Numbered from the stretch's first letter, positions 25,619 to 35,406 are shown. The stretch: DNA of 64,000 bases from Blastocatellia bacterium (GCA_003168335.1 PMSM01000010.1:334001-398000), one strand, 5' to 3'. Notes: generated by a model from the sequence alone, not told the origin. Translations and numbers: made by a program.

Positions 25619-28375
25619 TTAGCGTGTGGTCGCAAGCTCGACAACCGCGATCCCGCCGGCGGCGATGTTGACAGAGACGCTATCGGGACTGCCGGCTTGC
25701 TTCTTCACGGTCAGCGTTTGCTCTGAAGTCCATTCCGTCGCGCTTGAAACGGTGGCGCCATGCAAGCTTACCGTCACGTTCACATTCGCGCTGCGATCGA
25801 CCTGGGACAGACCCTGCTGTGGCTTGAACACTCCGTTGTCGTTAAAGAGCGTCACGATCCATCCGCGGGCGGAGCGATTGATCAGGTATTCGACGTCGCC
25901 TTGAACCTTGATCGGCGTCGCATCAGAAGCGAGATGTGCGAGCAAGTGGGCCGCGAAAGGCACCAGGCGTTCGTCTTCGCCCAGGAGGTCCGGCAAAGCG
26001 ATAAAGATTACCCGACCACGGCCAACTTTGTTCACCGTCACGAGCGGATCGCCGGTGGGCACGGCAATCAGGACCTCGGCGCCATTTGCTTCCACCCGAT
26101 CATAGCGAAATATTTGTCCGCTCAAATCCTGTTCTGGTTCGTTTGGAGACAAGCATTTCGCGTTATGCGCTTCGGCGGTGGCGCCGGTCAATCGAACGCC
26201 GAGTAGATCGGCGGGCAGGCCTTTGGTTTGAGCAGAATTAACAACCATCGTGCCACCGTTGCGAACATAGGTTGCCAGTTTATCGGCCCACGCTTTTGAC
26301 CAATCAATGCGTCCGCCAACGATTACCGCGCGATAATTATCGATCGCCTCCTTGTGCGTTTCGGACGCGACCAGCACGTCAAAAATATTGCCGAAGATTC
26401 CCGGAACGAACGCCTGTCTTTCGCCGCTGGCTGGCTCGCCTTCGCGCACGGGCCCGGGATAGTAAGCCGCGCCAAACAACTCGCGCAGGGCGCGATCGCT
26501 GCGATTGATCTGAGAAACTTCGAACGGCCAGTGCGGATAATCGGTCATCTCCCAGCCGTGGGCCGGATCGAGCAGAAAAGCGATCGGCGTGTACGGGACG
26601 CCCGGATCGGGATGCTTCCCGGCGAACCGCACGAACTCGTCCGTGATGCGGCCCAGCGGATTAAGCTGAAAGAGATGTTCGCCCGGCCCCGGCTTAAAAA
26701 ACTGATCGAAGCCCTGCTCGAGATAGATCGCCGAAGCGCCGGACATGTAATAGAGATAGTAGCTCTTGCGATACCACGACAGCGACGGACCCATCGTCGC
26801 GCCATAGCGCGAATGAAAAAAATTGTCGGGCCCGGCAAAGTTCTGCTGCTTGGTGAACGTGGTCGCCGTGTCGCCAAAGTTCGGCGCGTGATAATAGAAG
26901 ATGTTGCCGCCGAACTGCCGGGCCGCGCCGCGCGTGAACGCGAGGCGCATCGCGGTCATCGGCTGCACCGCCGCCGTTTCCATGCCAAAAGATCGCACAC
27001 CCCATTCGCCCAGCGCATGCGCAAACGAGGTGCTCGAAGTTGATTGGGCCGGAATCATCTTGTTCCACATCGGCCCGGTGGGCGTCTTGAACATCGCGCT
27101 CCACTTGCGCGCGAGCGCGTCCGTGTAGAACGTTCGGTGCGCGTCGAGCAACTGCGTGCGCGTCATATCCGGCGATATCTTTAAATACTGCGGAGCTTCA
27201 CCCCAGACAAAGCCGACGCTCTCTCCGGAAATCCAACCGAGGAATTGATCGCGCAACTCGCCATTCAAAAGCTGCCAGGCAGCCTGCGCCTCGGCATCTG
27301 AAGCGAAGTTCGCCGCGCCGTAATTAATCAAGACCGCAAAGGGAGATTTCGTTTCGGCAAGATACCGACGAAAGGCACTGCCGGCTTTCAGCAGCTCCGG
27401 CAGATCGTTGATGTAAACGGTCGGGACCACCAGCTTCGAACTAAAGATCGGAACGTCGCGTTTACCGGCGTAGGCTTTGACGAACTCGTCAATCGGCTCA
27501 GCGTTGAATGGATACAGCGGCCGTTCGGCCGGCGGCTTGTCGTAAAGCTGCCAGAACTCTTTCGCGATGTTCCAGGGCATCACAAAGTCGCGGCCCGCGA
27601 TCTTTGGCCGCGACCATGACGGCGTCACATCGTTTCGCGTTGGGGTTTCGATCAGCGGCTTGAGCGGCGCGCGAGTGCTCGCCCAATCACGCAGATAACG
27701 CAGCGCCGCAAAATCAGGTTTACGTCGTCCCTGGGGAACGTATTCGAGATCGTTGGTTACCAAAACACAATCGACCTGACGTCGGGCCTGTGCGGCTTTA
27801 TCAAGCTCGATCGAAATTCGCGCCGGGCCCTTAGCCAAAGTTGCCGGTGCGCCATCCCAGGCGAAGGCCCAACTCCAATACATGCTGACTTCATCATGCG
27901 CATCGATTACATCCCTGGCGCCAAACTCATGCCGGGCGACATCGCGCCCTTGCTGGGTAATCCGGACGACGAAGTTTTCGTTCTGGTTGGCAAAATCCGC
28001 ATACCGCACCCACACTTTGTATTCTCCGGCGCGCGGTATTTCGATCTCCTGAGAGATGGCGCCGCGCGTTTCGTCCGCGGCCGCGGCCACTGAATTCCAT
28101 TCGCTCTCGCCGCCTTGCGACCATTCCGCCGAAACGCCCGGACCGCTGATCGACCATCCGGGCGCCTTGGCCGCCGACAATTCCAGATAAGAAGGATTCA
28201 GCAACGGTTCATGTCGCGACGTTTCGGTAATGCCGCGCATGTTCTCAGCTTCGTACCAGAGGTACTCGTGAGTGACGCGCGGCTGGGGAACTTGAGCACG
28301 AGACGAACGGTCGACATGAACAGCAGCGAGAACGGCGCAGGCCAAAAAAAGAAGTATGGATCGGAAAGACTTCAT
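25619..28375 (-). CDS. Large secreted protein with N-terminal carbohydrate-binding-like module
   Basis: A 918-residue exported protein with a signal peptide (SILLFLACAVLAAVHV). Residues about 38-190 look like a carbohydrate-binding beta sandwich (YEAENMRG, ISQEIEIPRAGEYKVWVRY, ARISIELDKA). A central region of some 450 residues contains RAPLKPLIETP, VMPWNIAKEFW and YYLYYMSGASAIYLEQG, possibly a TIM-barrel glycosidase-like domain. Near residue 700 a GATase-like stretch (AVIVGGRIDWS, YVRNGGTMVVN) and a beta-rich C-terminus follow. I infer polysaccharide processing, but no known glycosidase family is identified and no catalytic pair can be named. It probably shares a transcript with acyP. Confidence 0.6.
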   Translation of the reverse strand: MKSFRSILLFLACAVLAAVHVDRSSRAQVPQPRVTHEYLWYEAENMRGITETSRHEPLLNPSYLELSAAKAPGWSISGPGVSAEWSQGGESEWNSVAAAADETRGAISQEIEIPRAGEYKVWVRYADFANQNENFVVRITQQGRDVARHEFGARDVIDAHDEVSMYWSWAFAWDGAPATLAKGPARISIELDKAAQARRQVDCVLVTNDLEYVPQGRRKPDFAALRYLRDWASTRAPLKPLIETPTRNDVTPSWSRPKIAGRDFVMPWNIAKEFWQLYDKPPAERPLYPFNAEPIDEFVKAYAGKRDVPIFSSKLVVPTVYINDLPELLKAGSAFRRYLAETKSPFAVLINYGAANFASDAEAQAAWQLLNGELRDQFLGWISGESVGFVWGEAPQYLKISPDMTRTQLLDAHRTFYTDALARKWSAMFKTPTGPMWNKMIPAQSTSSTSFAHALGEWGVRSFGMETAAVQPMTAMRLAFTRGAARQFGGNIFYYHAPNFGDTATTFTKQQNFAGPDNFFHSRYGATMGPSLSWYRKSYYLYYMSGASAIYLEQGFDQFFKPGPGEHLFQLNPLGRITDEFVRFAGKHPDPGVPYTPIAFLLDPAHGWEMTDYPHWPFEVSQINRSDRALRELFGAAYYPGPVREGEPASGERQAFVPGIFGNIFDVLVASETHKEAIDNYRAVIVGGRIDWSKAWADKLATYVRNGGTMVVNSAQTKGLPADLLGVRLTGATAEAHNAKCLSPNEPEQDLSGQIFRYDRVEANGAEVLIAVPTGDPLVTVNKVGRGRVIFIALPDLLGEDERLVPFAAHLLAHLASDATPIKVQGDVEYLINRSARGWIVTLFNDNGVFKPQQGLSQVDRSANVNVTVSLHGATVSSATEWTSEQTLTVKKQAGSPDSVSVNIAAGGIAVVELATTR

Positions 28376-28404
28376 TGGGTTGTGACTAAGAGCGAAGCTG
28401 CAAC

Positions 28405-28628
28405 GAGCCCGCGATAGCGGGCGGCATATTGGTAGCCCCGGGCGTAAGCCCGGGGTGCGGGCCTCCCACATCGAACATCAAGCCCGCAAAGCGGGCGACA
28501 TAAATTGAGTTGAGAATCACTGCGACCGAAAATCTCTTTCGCCCCTTGCGGGGCTCGGAATCCTTTTGTTGGTAGAACCCCCGGGCTTACGCCCGGGGCT
28601 ACTCACATACCGCCTGCTTCGCAGGCTG
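28405..28628. repeat. REP-like inverted repeats, family F (GTAGCCCCGGGCGTAAGCCC)
   Basis: The arm GTAGCCCCGGGCGTAAGCCC at about 28432 and its complement CCCGGGCTTACGCCCGGGGC at about 28580, plus lesser hairpins (GCCCGCGATAGCGGGC, AGCCCGCAAAGCGGGC, GCCTGCTTCGCAGGC), fill the 305-bp gap between the secreted-protein gene and the DUF2585 gene. No gene is seen in the gap. Confidence 0.85.
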
Positions 28629-28680
28629 GTCGACCGATTCATCTAAGCTTGGAAAACTTTGTCAGAAAACTCTCTTCCCC

Positions 28681-29253
28681 TCAATGTCCCACTTGCCAAA
28701 CCTTGATCGCATTGATCGGAGAGACCAACATTATTATTTCCAAGAGCAGACTATCCCTTATCGAAATTAGCAGCACCGCCTCAGTGACGAAGAAGACGAT
28801 GAGCGATCGCCACCACCCAAGTTTGCGCGCGAGCATGAATCCGATCCCGCAACACATGATGTCGCCCAATGAATTCATCACCGTGTCGCCCCGGTACCCG
28901 AGAGATGCCGTCGCGGCCCGATAGTGTTGGATCACGATGTCCGTATTCTCGATCAATTCCCAGACAGCCTCCAGCGTGATCGCGATGCAGAGACGCCCGC
29001 TGGTCGGCAGTCCGCGGACGAGCACTGTCAGCAGGCCGCAGAACATCAACCCATGCAGGATGTGCGTGAAGCTGTAAGGGTCAAGGAAGCTCTGCGAAGT
29101 CAGCGATCCCCAGGCATTGCTGGTCCAAAAAAACGCGCGACCGCAGGAACACCACCATAAGCGGCCCTGGTTGTGAAGTTGCAAGGCGGTGGCGATCAGG
29201 ACAAATACGATCACCAGCCACGGCCACAAGTTTCTTTTGTTTGGTGCGAACAC
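28681..29253 (-). CDS. DUF2585 (UPF0314) membrane protein
   Basis: A 190-residue integral membrane protein with about five helices. Recognisable family blocks are RLWWCSCG, SQSFLDPYSFTHILHG, TLEAVWELIENT and GYRGDTVMNSLGDIMCC. The conserved acidic and His residues suggest an enzyme of the membrane, but no activity is known to me. It starts at GTG 29253, 24 bases after the HemQ gene on the same strand, so the two are probably co-transcribed. Confidence 0.8.
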   Translation of the reverse strand: MFAPNKRNLWPWLVIVFVLIATALQLHNQGRLWWCSCGRAFFWTSNAWGSLTSQSFLDPYSFTHILHGLMFCGLLTVLVRGLPTSGRLCIAITLEAVWELIENTDIVIQHYRAATASLGYRGDTVMNSLGDIMCCGIGFMLARKLGWWRSLIVFFVTEAVLLISIRDSLLLEIIMLVSPINAIKVWQVGH

Positions 29254-29277
29254 TGTTGGCGTGCGCCCGAGATGCGA

Positions 29278-30051
29278 TCAGCCGAGCGCATCCAGACACT
29301 CGGCCAGGGTGCGCCGGCGGCAGGTGAACATGGGCGTGTCGCGCAGCGTGAAACAACTCGCCTTGGCTTCGCGCAGTTCCTGAACCAGATCCAGAAAGTC
29401 GGAAGGGTTATTGGTCTCGAAGGCGACGACAAACTCCTGATCATCGAGGCCGAACGAGTAGGTCGTGTGCAGCTTCACCGAACGATATTTCGAGCCGATG
29501 CGCACATTCTCGTCCATCATCTCCTGGCGCTGCTCCTGCGGGCGCGAATACCACTCGCGGGTTCTGAGCAAAGGACAAACAAACAGGTAATCCGACTGGC
29601 CGGGCACGATGTGTACGCGATCCTCTGATTGCTCAGGACAGTCCTTCTCGATATACATTGAGCGCTTGGTCATGGAAAGAAACGACTGAGTGGGCTCAAG
29701 GTACTTCGCCATCGCCGTCTGATTCAGCCGGCCAGTCATTTCCTGCATGGGTTCGAGGTCAGAACCGATCCGCCAGATCATGAAGTCCGCGCTGGTGCGC
29801 AATCCCACGGTTGAATAAGTGTGAATCAGGAGTTGTCGCCGCGAGTCATCGACGGTTTCAATGAAGCCCTGCTTGCTCTGGCACTTTGCGCCGTCGTCCA
29901 GCAGTCTCCACTCAGGCCGGGCGCGATAAAAAATGAAGTTGACGAACTGGCGGGGCAGCTTACTCTTGTGCTCTTCGAGTTCTTCAACGTTAGGCGCCAG
30001 ACGCAGCGAGCCACGTGTAGAGTTATTCGTTTGATCGCGTTCAGTGCCCAT
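29278..30051 (-). CDS. hemQ: Chlorite-dismutase-fold protein, probable coproheme decarboxylase HemQ
   Basis: A 257-residue protein of the chlorite dismutase superfamily. FVNFIFYRARPEWR opens the first ferredoxin-like domain; the second has YLFVCPLLRTREWY and KLHTTYSFGLDDQEFVVAFE, where the His is in the proximal haem-ligand position. HemQ converts coproheme III to haem b in the coproporphyrin pathway. True chlorite dismutase is the alternative, but it usually has a distal Arg, a signal peptide or a perchlorate context, none of which is obvious here. It is followed by DUF2585. Confidence 0.8.
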   Translation of the reverse strand: MGTERDQTNNSTRGSLRLAPNVEELEEHKSKLPRQFVNFIFYRARPEWRLLDDGAKCQSKQGFIETVDDSRRQLLIHTYSTVGLRTSADFMIWRIGSDLEPMQEMTGRLNQTAMAKYLEPTQSFLSMTKRSMYIEKDCPEQSEDRVHIVPGQSDYLFVCPLLRTREWYSRPQEQRQEMMDENVRIGSKYRSVKLHTTYSFGLDDQEFVVAFETNNPSDFLDLVQELREAKASCFTLRDTPMFTCRRRTLAECLDALG

Positions 30052-30244
30052 CGTCTGAATCGTTCGTCAGAAAGAGTTCGCCCGGTTTTTTTTGCTGCGA
30101 TAGAAATGCCTGAGTCTTGGCGCCACCTATCATGCCTTTTGTCTTTACCTGTTTGCAACCGGGCAGGAAGAATCCGCTCGGAGCATGTTATACTCCTGCT
30201 CCGTTCTCAAAAACCTAACGCTTGATTACGCGGAGAATTTCAGG

Positions 30245-30658
30245 ATGAATCGTCAGACACTCGTACTGATTTCAGTTGCGCTTCTGCTGCTTATGACCGC
30301 GTGTCAAACTGATAAGACGGCGACAACGACGGCAAACACCAATCGTGCTGCTGTTTCGCCAACGCCCGATCAGTTTGCCGCAGTCCGCGCAACCTTCGAA
30401 AAGAACTGCAAGCTTTGCCACGGCCCCAAAGGTGATGGCGGGCCGGTGAAGCTCGAAGACGGAACGAAACTGAAAGTGCCGAGTCTGCGCGACGATCGCG
30501 CGGTTCGTCATCCCGATTCAGATTTCCTCAAACAGATCAACAAGGGCGGCGACGGGATGCCGGCTTTTGGCGAGAAGCTCAAGCCGGAAGAGATCAATGA
30601 CCTGATTCGTTTCATTCGACACGAGTTTCAGGGCGGGCAGACGCCGCCCACAAAGTGA
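30245..30658 (+). CDS. Lipoprotein c-type cytochrome
   Basis: A 137-residue monohaem cytochrome c. The N-terminus is a lipoprotein signal (VALLLLMTACQ, lipobox LMTAC). The mature part has a Thr/Ala-rich spacer, the haem-binding CKLCHG (CxxCH) at about residues 54-58, and a probable axial Met in GDGMPAFGEKL. A terminal helix INDLIRFIRHEF fits class I cytochromes. It is expected to be membrane-anchored on the outer face of the cytoplasmic membrane or in the outer membrane and to carry electrons. ATG 30245 has GGAG upstream. Confidence 0.9.
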   Translation: MNRQTLVLISVALLLLMTACQTDKTATTTANTNRAAVSPTPDQFAAVRATFEKNCKLCHGPKGDGGPVKLEDGTKLKVPSLRDDRAVRHPDSDFLKQINKGGDGMPAFGEKLKPEEINDLIRFIRHEFQGGQTPPTK

Positions 30659-30774
30659 TGACCTTTGAACTTCGATCTTAGAACTGTGTCCTTTGATTTC
30701 GGTGCCAAGGTCGCTTTCTTAAGAGCCAGGTTTCAAAGCTCGAAGTAGAAAGATCAAAGTTCGTTTTATGTTGT

Positions 30775-30851
30775 GCACCCATAGCTCAGTTGGATAGAGC
30801 GTCTGACTTCGAATCAGAAGGCCGCAGGTTCGAGTCCTGCTGGGTGCACCA
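30775..30851 (+). tRNA. tRNA-Arg (anticodon TCG)
   Basis: Complete cloverleaf: acceptor GCACCCA/TGGGTGC, D stem GCTC/GAGC, anticodon stem TCTGA/TCAGA with loop CTTCGAA (anticodon TCG, reads CGA), T stem GCAGG/CCTGC, discriminator A and encoded CCA. A strong terminator follows directly. Confidence 0.97.
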
Positions 30852-30857
30852 GAATCA

Positions 30858-30894
30858 AAAAGAGCCGGCGCAGGTGCCGGCTCTTTCTTTTTTT
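30858..30894 (+). terminator. Rho-independent terminator after tRNA-Arg
   Basis: A 9-bp GC-rich stem (AGAGCCGGC / GCCGGCTCT) with a 6-base loop is followed by a T-rich tract (TTTCTTTTTTT). It is placed seven bases after the tRNA 3' end. Confidence 0.93.
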
Positions 30895-30941
30895 GCACGT
30901 GTGAACTGGCTCGCAGTTCTGAGCCCTTGCTTTCACGCGGG

Positions 30942-31871
30942 CTACCGCCCGGAATTCTTAGCTCCCTTTGCGTCAGTAGCAGACTTCTCCGTTTTCTCGG
31001 TTGCGGCCGCCGGCTTGTTTTCACTCGCAGCAGAACTGGTAGCTGCGCTTTCCCCGCGCGTCAGTCGCACATTTCCGTTGATGCCGCTGAGGGTAATCGG
31101 CGCGCCACCGGTTCCGATGCGCGCGGAATAGCGCGAGCCGTGATCTCCCTCGTCGACGGTGATCTCTGGAATATCCGAACGAACCTTGCCGTTCATTCCC
31201 CGGGCAGTTAGATCGGCGTTCAATCCGTTTCCGAGACGCAGCTCGATGCCGCCATTAATTCCGCTCAGGCGCGCACCGCGCTCGCCCAACTGTTTCAGAC
31301 CCACGACGACGCTTCCGTTAATGCCGCCAATCTCTGCGGACTCACTCGCCTGGCCCAACTCGACACGGCCGTTGATTCCCTTAGCTTCAATCGTGCCGTC
31401 AATGTCTCCGCTCGTCACGTGACCATTGATACCCTTCAATGACAGAGCAATTTGGCGCGGCGCTTTGATGGTTACCTGCTCGTTGGGATTGCTGCCAAAC
31501 AGATGCTCCCAAACTCCGACGTGACGCGCCTCTTTGCCGCGCACCAATAGGCCAGTGGCTGTTTGCTCAATGACCACTTCGCGCCGGCTGAGAGACTCGC
31601 TGTCTTTCGCGGTCCGTAGCACATAAACTTCAGCGGTCTTGGTATCTGAGGTTTGAATCTCGACTTTGCCGTTGATGCCCTGCACGTCCAGGCGAGCGCC
31701 GGGTTGAAGCTCAAAGCTCTTGCGCGTCTCATCGCGAGCCTCGCCCTGCGAATCCTCGCTCGAGATGCCCACGGCTTTGCTCAAACCAGCACGAACGCCG
31801 CCGTGCGATCGCCAAAGGCCCAACGTTGCCGCCCCAATAACCAGGACCACTACGATTAATACACGTTTCAT
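30942..31871 (-). CDS. DUF4097-type beta-helical repeat protein
   Basis: A 309-residue protein with one N-terminal membrane helix or signal anchor (VLIVVVLVIGAATLGLW). The body is built from repeated beta strands with the motif G(I/M)NG: VQGINGKVEI, LKGINGHVTS, AKGINGRVEL, IGGINGSVVV, LSGINGGIEL, ARGMNGKVRS and LSGINGNVRL, seven copies. This is the DUF4097 pattern, a small right-handed beta-helix expected outside the membrane. The last 40 residues are Ala/Lys/Glu-rich. Function unknown. Confidence 0.82.
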   Translation of the reverse strand: MKRVLIVVVLVIGAATLGLWRSHGGVRAGLSKAVGISSEDSQGEARDETRKSFELQPGARLDVQGINGKVEIQTSDTKTAEVYVLRTAKDSESLSRREVVIEQTATGLLVRGKEARHVGVWEHLFGSNPNEQVTIKAPRQIALSLKGINGHVTSGDIDGTIEAKGINGRVELGQASESAEIGGINGSVVVGLKQLGERGARLSGINGGIELRLGNGLNADLTARGMNGKVRSDIPEITVDEGDHGSRYSARIGTGGAPITLSGINGNVRLTRGESAATSSAASENKPAAATEKTEKSATDAKGAKNSGR

Positions 31872-31999
31872 TGAATTTCTCCTGAAGAGTCTAATGTCGC
31901 GCGTCTTCGCGAGCTTTGCTTGCTGAACGAAGTTCAGAGCACACAGGTTCCGGCAAACTTCGTTTAGCCCGGGGATTTCGACGCGATACGGTGAGTTGG

Positions 32000-32917
32000 C
32001 TATTGAGATGACTTAAGTCGGTCAATGAGAATCAGCGACAGGCGGGACATTAAAAGATAGCCTGGATTGTCCACTGACCAGATGACCTCCGGCATGTCGT
32101 CAACCGTGATCGCCATCGCGATCCGGCCACGCTTGGAATAGACGATGGCCACGCAACTGCGAAGGCTGTCGAGAGCGCCATACTTACTGGCCATGGGCAC
32201 ATCCCAAATCGTTCGGCCAATCGCATAGCGTGCCTGTTCGCGTTTCATCAGGTCGATCATTTCTTTGGCAGCGGTCTTGCTGACAAGATCTCCGGCATCC
32301 AACTTTTCCAGAATCTGCACCATCTCGTGCGGCGTGGTCGCTCCGAGACCAAAGCGTTTGTTGTCGGGCTCTTTCCCTTCCTTGCTCTCGCCGCCGCCCC
32401 CAATCCTCCGCATAATGCGAGTCTCCTTAAACCCGAGGGTGTTCATCCGCGAATTGACTGCATCCGTCGTCAGATAGTCGAGCACCATATTGGTTGCGGT
32501 GTTGTCGCTGACCACCATCATCAGATTTACGCAGTCACGCAAGGTAAGACGCAGGCCATCAGCAAGCTCCGGCAGCACTCCTGAGCCTCCATACCTGGCT
32601 GCTTTCGTCAACACCAATTCATCCGTCCATTTTGCCCGTCCCTCAGCGACGCGCGTGAAGGCTTCGATCATGACGGCGACCTTAATCGTGCTGGCGGTGC
32701 GCACGCGCTCGTCTCCGTTGAAAGAATAGGTCACACCGGTGTCGAGGTTCCTGGCAAATAAATAGACTTTACCTTTGAACGGAGTGATCTCGGCGCGAAC
32801 GAGCGCGTCAAGTGAAGGCGCGGAAGAGGCCGGCGTTTGAGCCGGCATCGAAGTCGAGACCAAAGCCACCACGATCCAAGCTGTCGCTATTCGAACTGTA
32901 ACTCTCATCTTTGTCAT
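32000..32917 (-). CDS. Exported serine hydrolase, class A beta-lactamase-like
   Basis: A 305-residue protein with a signal peptide (AWIVVALVSTSMPAQ). Class A penicillin-recognising motifs are visible: STIK (S-x-x-K), VSDNTATN (SDN) and SKYG at the KTG position. EPDN followed by GLGATTP lies where the omega-loop Glu of class A enzymes sits. It may be a beta-lactamase or a related D,D-peptidase-like hydrolase; resistance cannot be inferred from the sequence. ATG 32917 is used; a TTG three bases upstream and an ATG nine bases downstream are alternatives. Confidence 0.8.
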   Translation of the reverse strand: MTKMRVTVRIATAWIVVALVSTSMPAQTPASSAPSLDALVRAEITPFKGKVYLFARNLDTGVTYSFNGDERVRTASTIKVAVMIEAFTRVAEGRAKWTDELVLTKAARYGGSGVLPELADGLRLTLRDCVNLMMVVSDNTATNMVLDYLTTDAVNSRMNTLGFKETRIMRRIGGGGESKEGKEPDNKRFGLGATTPHEMVQILEKLDAGDLVSKTAAKEMIDLMKREQARYAIGRTIWDVPMASKYGALDSLRSCVAIVYSKRGRIAMAITVDDMPEVIWSVDNPGYLLMSRLSLILIDRLKSSQ

Positions 32918-33048
32918 CAACGGCCCACGGGTAAGTGTTCTGAGAAATCGAGACCCCGGCGATCTAACTAGGGAGCGCGGACGATGTCAACAAAAATGGC
33001 GCCAGCTCTACAGCTCGCGCCATTCTACCCGGCTTCGATTTCTTCGGT

Positions 33049-34491
33049 TTAGTAACGCACGCGAACGCGATACGACAGGATAGCTTCTCCGTCCTTTGCG
33101 ACCGGCACATTGAATTGCGCTGCGAAGGCCGCGGTCTTCTTCGCTTCGAACGTCGATGAAACCATTTCCCAGTCGCCGCCGATCGGCTCATTCACCACCA
33201 CCGTGACGGGTCCGTCCTTGTGATTACGAATCTTGATTTCATAAGCGTATTCATAGACATTGCGGGCGATGACTTTGTAGTCCGTCTGTTTTCTTTCGGC
33301 CACAATGTCAAATGCGTCGCCGACTTTTACGCGCACGTCTTCGTCTTTCGGCGTGTGATCGATTTTGTCTTCGCCAATGAACTGCTGATTGCCTTTGTCG
33401 TCTTTCTTGTAAAGACGAATCGTACCCGCGGGCAGGGGCATCCCGAGTTTGTTCGGTTGCGAATTCCGAAATTGAATATACACGCCGACCTTTTCCTTGA
33501 TCGATTGGCCCGGTGAGTTATAGCCGGCGTAGTAGTAATGCTGGCCGTTGAGCACGAATTCTTTTTTCACCTCAAAGCCCGCGGCTGCGAGCAACGACAC
33601 CTGTTTGGTCTCGTTATCGCGAATGCTCGTCGGTCGCTGTAACGTGTACATGTGATATTCGAAGAAGCCCTGCTCCTGAAATTGCGACTCGCTCTCCGCT
33701 GACTTTCTGGCCATCGCGCCCGCCAGCGCGTAGGTCCGCTCTTCCGAAACCCGGTTCACATCGCCAGCCACCAACTGTAGCCGCGCATCTTCGAACGTGG
33801 CGCCGCTGCCGTTGGTCAAAGTCACCCATCCCTGCAAATCGCCCTTCGTGTCGTCGGCGTTGACGAGCAGAACATAATCAGCTCGCCAGTTCATTCCTGC
33901 CGTCAGGTAGCTCGCCTCGACACTCTGTGATCCGCTCTCGCGGTTCTCAAGATCCCAAACCAACGTGGGCGTCGCCACCAGATTTTTCGGCAGGTCAGGA
34001 AAACGCATTTCGGTGATGTTGGCCGGGTTGATTACGATTTGGCCATTGATGCGCCACACCTGACCACCATTGTTCGACAGCAAAGTCGCCTGGACCGGCT
34101 CGAAAGTTTCCGTGTTGTTCTGATAGCGCCGCATTACCAGCGTGATTTCCTTGCCGACAAACTTGTCCAGTAACTTTCCCGGGTTCAGCAAGTCGTATTG
34201 ATAATTCTGCTCGAGGATTCTCAGCGACGCCGGCGCCGTCAGGGAAGCCAGATGGACTGTCTCAGGACGAATCTGTGCGGTGACGTCAGCGAATCTCAGT
34301 GCAATTTGACCCTGCGGCAGCGTCAACCTCCGTGTCTCGCGCACGAGACCAAGGTTCGAGTTGTAAACCGTGATGTTGACTGACTGACGATCGCGCGCTG
34401 TCGTAGTCTGTTCCAGGGTCTGTGCTACGGTAGCCGTGATGCTGGCGCAGCACAAAACAACCGCAAAGAGAAATTTGTTTATACGTGACAT
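33049..34491 (-). CDS. Exported DUF4139-like protein
   Basis: A 480-residue protein with a signal peptide ([16 protein letters not shown]). The body is beta-rich and contains [15 protein letters not shown], an early segment typical of DUF4139/mucoidy-inhibitor-like proteins, [31 protein letters not shown] and a C-terminal repeated-strand domain ending [10 protein letters not shown] do not know its function. ATG 34491 has GGAGG ten bases upstream, so the extra 10 codons of the open frame are not used. It is followed downstream, on the same strand, by the serine hydrolase gene. Confidence 0.72.
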   Translation of the reverse strand: MSRINKFLFAVVLCCASITATVAQTLEQTTTARDRQSVNITVYNSNLGLVRETRRLTLPQGQIALRFADVTAQIRPETVHLASLTAPASLRILEQNYQYDLLNPGKLLDKFVGKEITLVMRRYQNNTETFEPVQATLLSNNGGQVWRINGQIVINPANITEMRFPDLPKNLVATPTLVWDLENRESGSQSVEASYLTAGMNWRADYVLLVNADDTKGDLQGWVTLTNGSGATFEDARLQLVAGDVNRVSEERTYALAGAMARKSAESESQFQEQGFFEYHMYTLQRPTSIRDNETKQVSLLAAAGFEVKKEFVLNGQHYYYAGYNSPGQSIKEKVGVYIQFRNSQPNKLGMPLPAGTIRLYKKDDKGNQQFIGEDKIDHTPKDEDVRVKVGDAFDIVAERKQTDYKVIARNVYEYAYEIKIRNHKDGPVTVVVNEPIGGDWEMVSSTFEAKKTAAFAAQFNVPVAKDGEAILSYRVRVRY

Positions 34492-34734
34492 CGAAAAGTA
34501 ACCTCCAAAACTATTTAGCAACAGAGCGCATCAGTGAAGTGCGCTCGGAGTTAGAACGCCCGGCTACGGGTAGGCTTGCGCGGAATATCAGGAGAAGTCC
34601 CGAGCGCCGCAAGACCCAGCCTTAGAAGATGACGGGTTCAATCTTCTATAATCAGCTTGGCCAGCTTTTTGAGAATCATCGAAGCCTGAGAAGGTCCCGG
34701 CGATTCCCGCAAGCCAGACGAGGTGCCCAACTAA

Positions 34735-35304
34735 ATGTCCGACCACGCCAAGCGCCGAAACCGCATCGTGATTGAAACTCCGACGGCGCGCCAACAGCGC
34801 GGCGCGCGTCCAGCCGGCCGACAGCCGAGACCCGGCCGCCGAGAAGGAATGGTAGCGCTCACAGTAATTGGCGCGGCCGCCCTCGCCACGTTCGTCGCGC
34901 TCTTCTTAACCAGCCGACCGTACGACCCAATGAACTCGACGCTTGCTCCGGTGCAAACTATTCCCGCCGGATCTCTGGCCACACAGCCTTCGCCAAAACC
35001 TTCGCCGGCGATTTCGCCCTCGCCCAAACAAAATCAGCCCGCGACCGCACAGCTATCGCCTGCGCCTGCGGACGAGGCCGCAACTGACGACGCTGGAATT
35101 CAATCCCAGATCGAACGAATGCTTACCTCAGATCCAAGCCTGTCGAAACTGGATGTAAGCACGCTGGTTGAAGGCGGCAAGGTCACGATCGTTGGCTCGG
35201 TAAGATCGACTGACTTGAAACAGCGAGTCGAGCGGGCCCTGCGCTCGGTCAAAGGCGTCGCCAGCGTGGACAATCAGCTGGTCGTTACCGAAGCGACGCC
35301 ATAG
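34735..35304 (+). CDS. Single-pass BON domain protein
   Basis: A 189-residue protein with a basic N-terminus, one membrane helix (about residues 40-60, VALTVIGAAALATFVALFL), a Pro/Ser-rich linker (SPKPSPAISPSPK) and a C-terminal BON domain (about residues 120-187: IQSQIERMLTSDPSL, TLVEGGKVTIVGSV, LRSVKGVASVDNQLVV). BON domains bind membranes or phospholipids in the cell envelope. It stands alone between the DUF4139-like gene and a repeat of family A. Confidence 0.82.
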   Translation: MSDHAKRRNRIVIETPTARQQRGARPAGRQPRPGRREGMVALTVIGAAALATFVALFLTSRPYDPMNSTLAPVQTIPAGSLATQPSPKPSPAISPSPKQNQPATAQLSPAPADEAATDDAGIQSQIERMLTSDPSLSKLDVSTLVEGGKVTIVGSVRSTDLKQRVERALRSVKGVASVDNQLVVTEATP

Positions 35305-35320
35305 TTAGCTCAGACAATCA

Positions 35321-35406
35321 GTGTCCGACAACCTTCAGTTTGTCGTTTGTCTCTTCGCGGCGTTCGTCTTAGTTGGTCAAGCGACAAACTGAAGTTTGTC
35401 GGACAT
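35321..35406. repeat. REP-like palindrome family A, copy A3
   Basis: The arms GTGTCCGACAACCTTCAGTTTGTCG (from 35321, described in part) and CGACAAACTGAAGTTTGTCGGACA (to 35406) lie between the BON gene and the TPR gene. The left arm carries one mismatch against the family core. Confidence 0.88.

Noticed and set aside
26354-27043. 229-codon plus-strand open frame
   Set aside because: Antisense to the large secreted protein; Arg-rich and without features.
29278-30051. Chlorite dismutase as the call for the HemQ gene
   Set aside because: No signal peptide or perchlorate genes are present, and the coproporphyrin-pathway member is the commoner meaning of this fold in bacteria; the distal residue would need an alignment.
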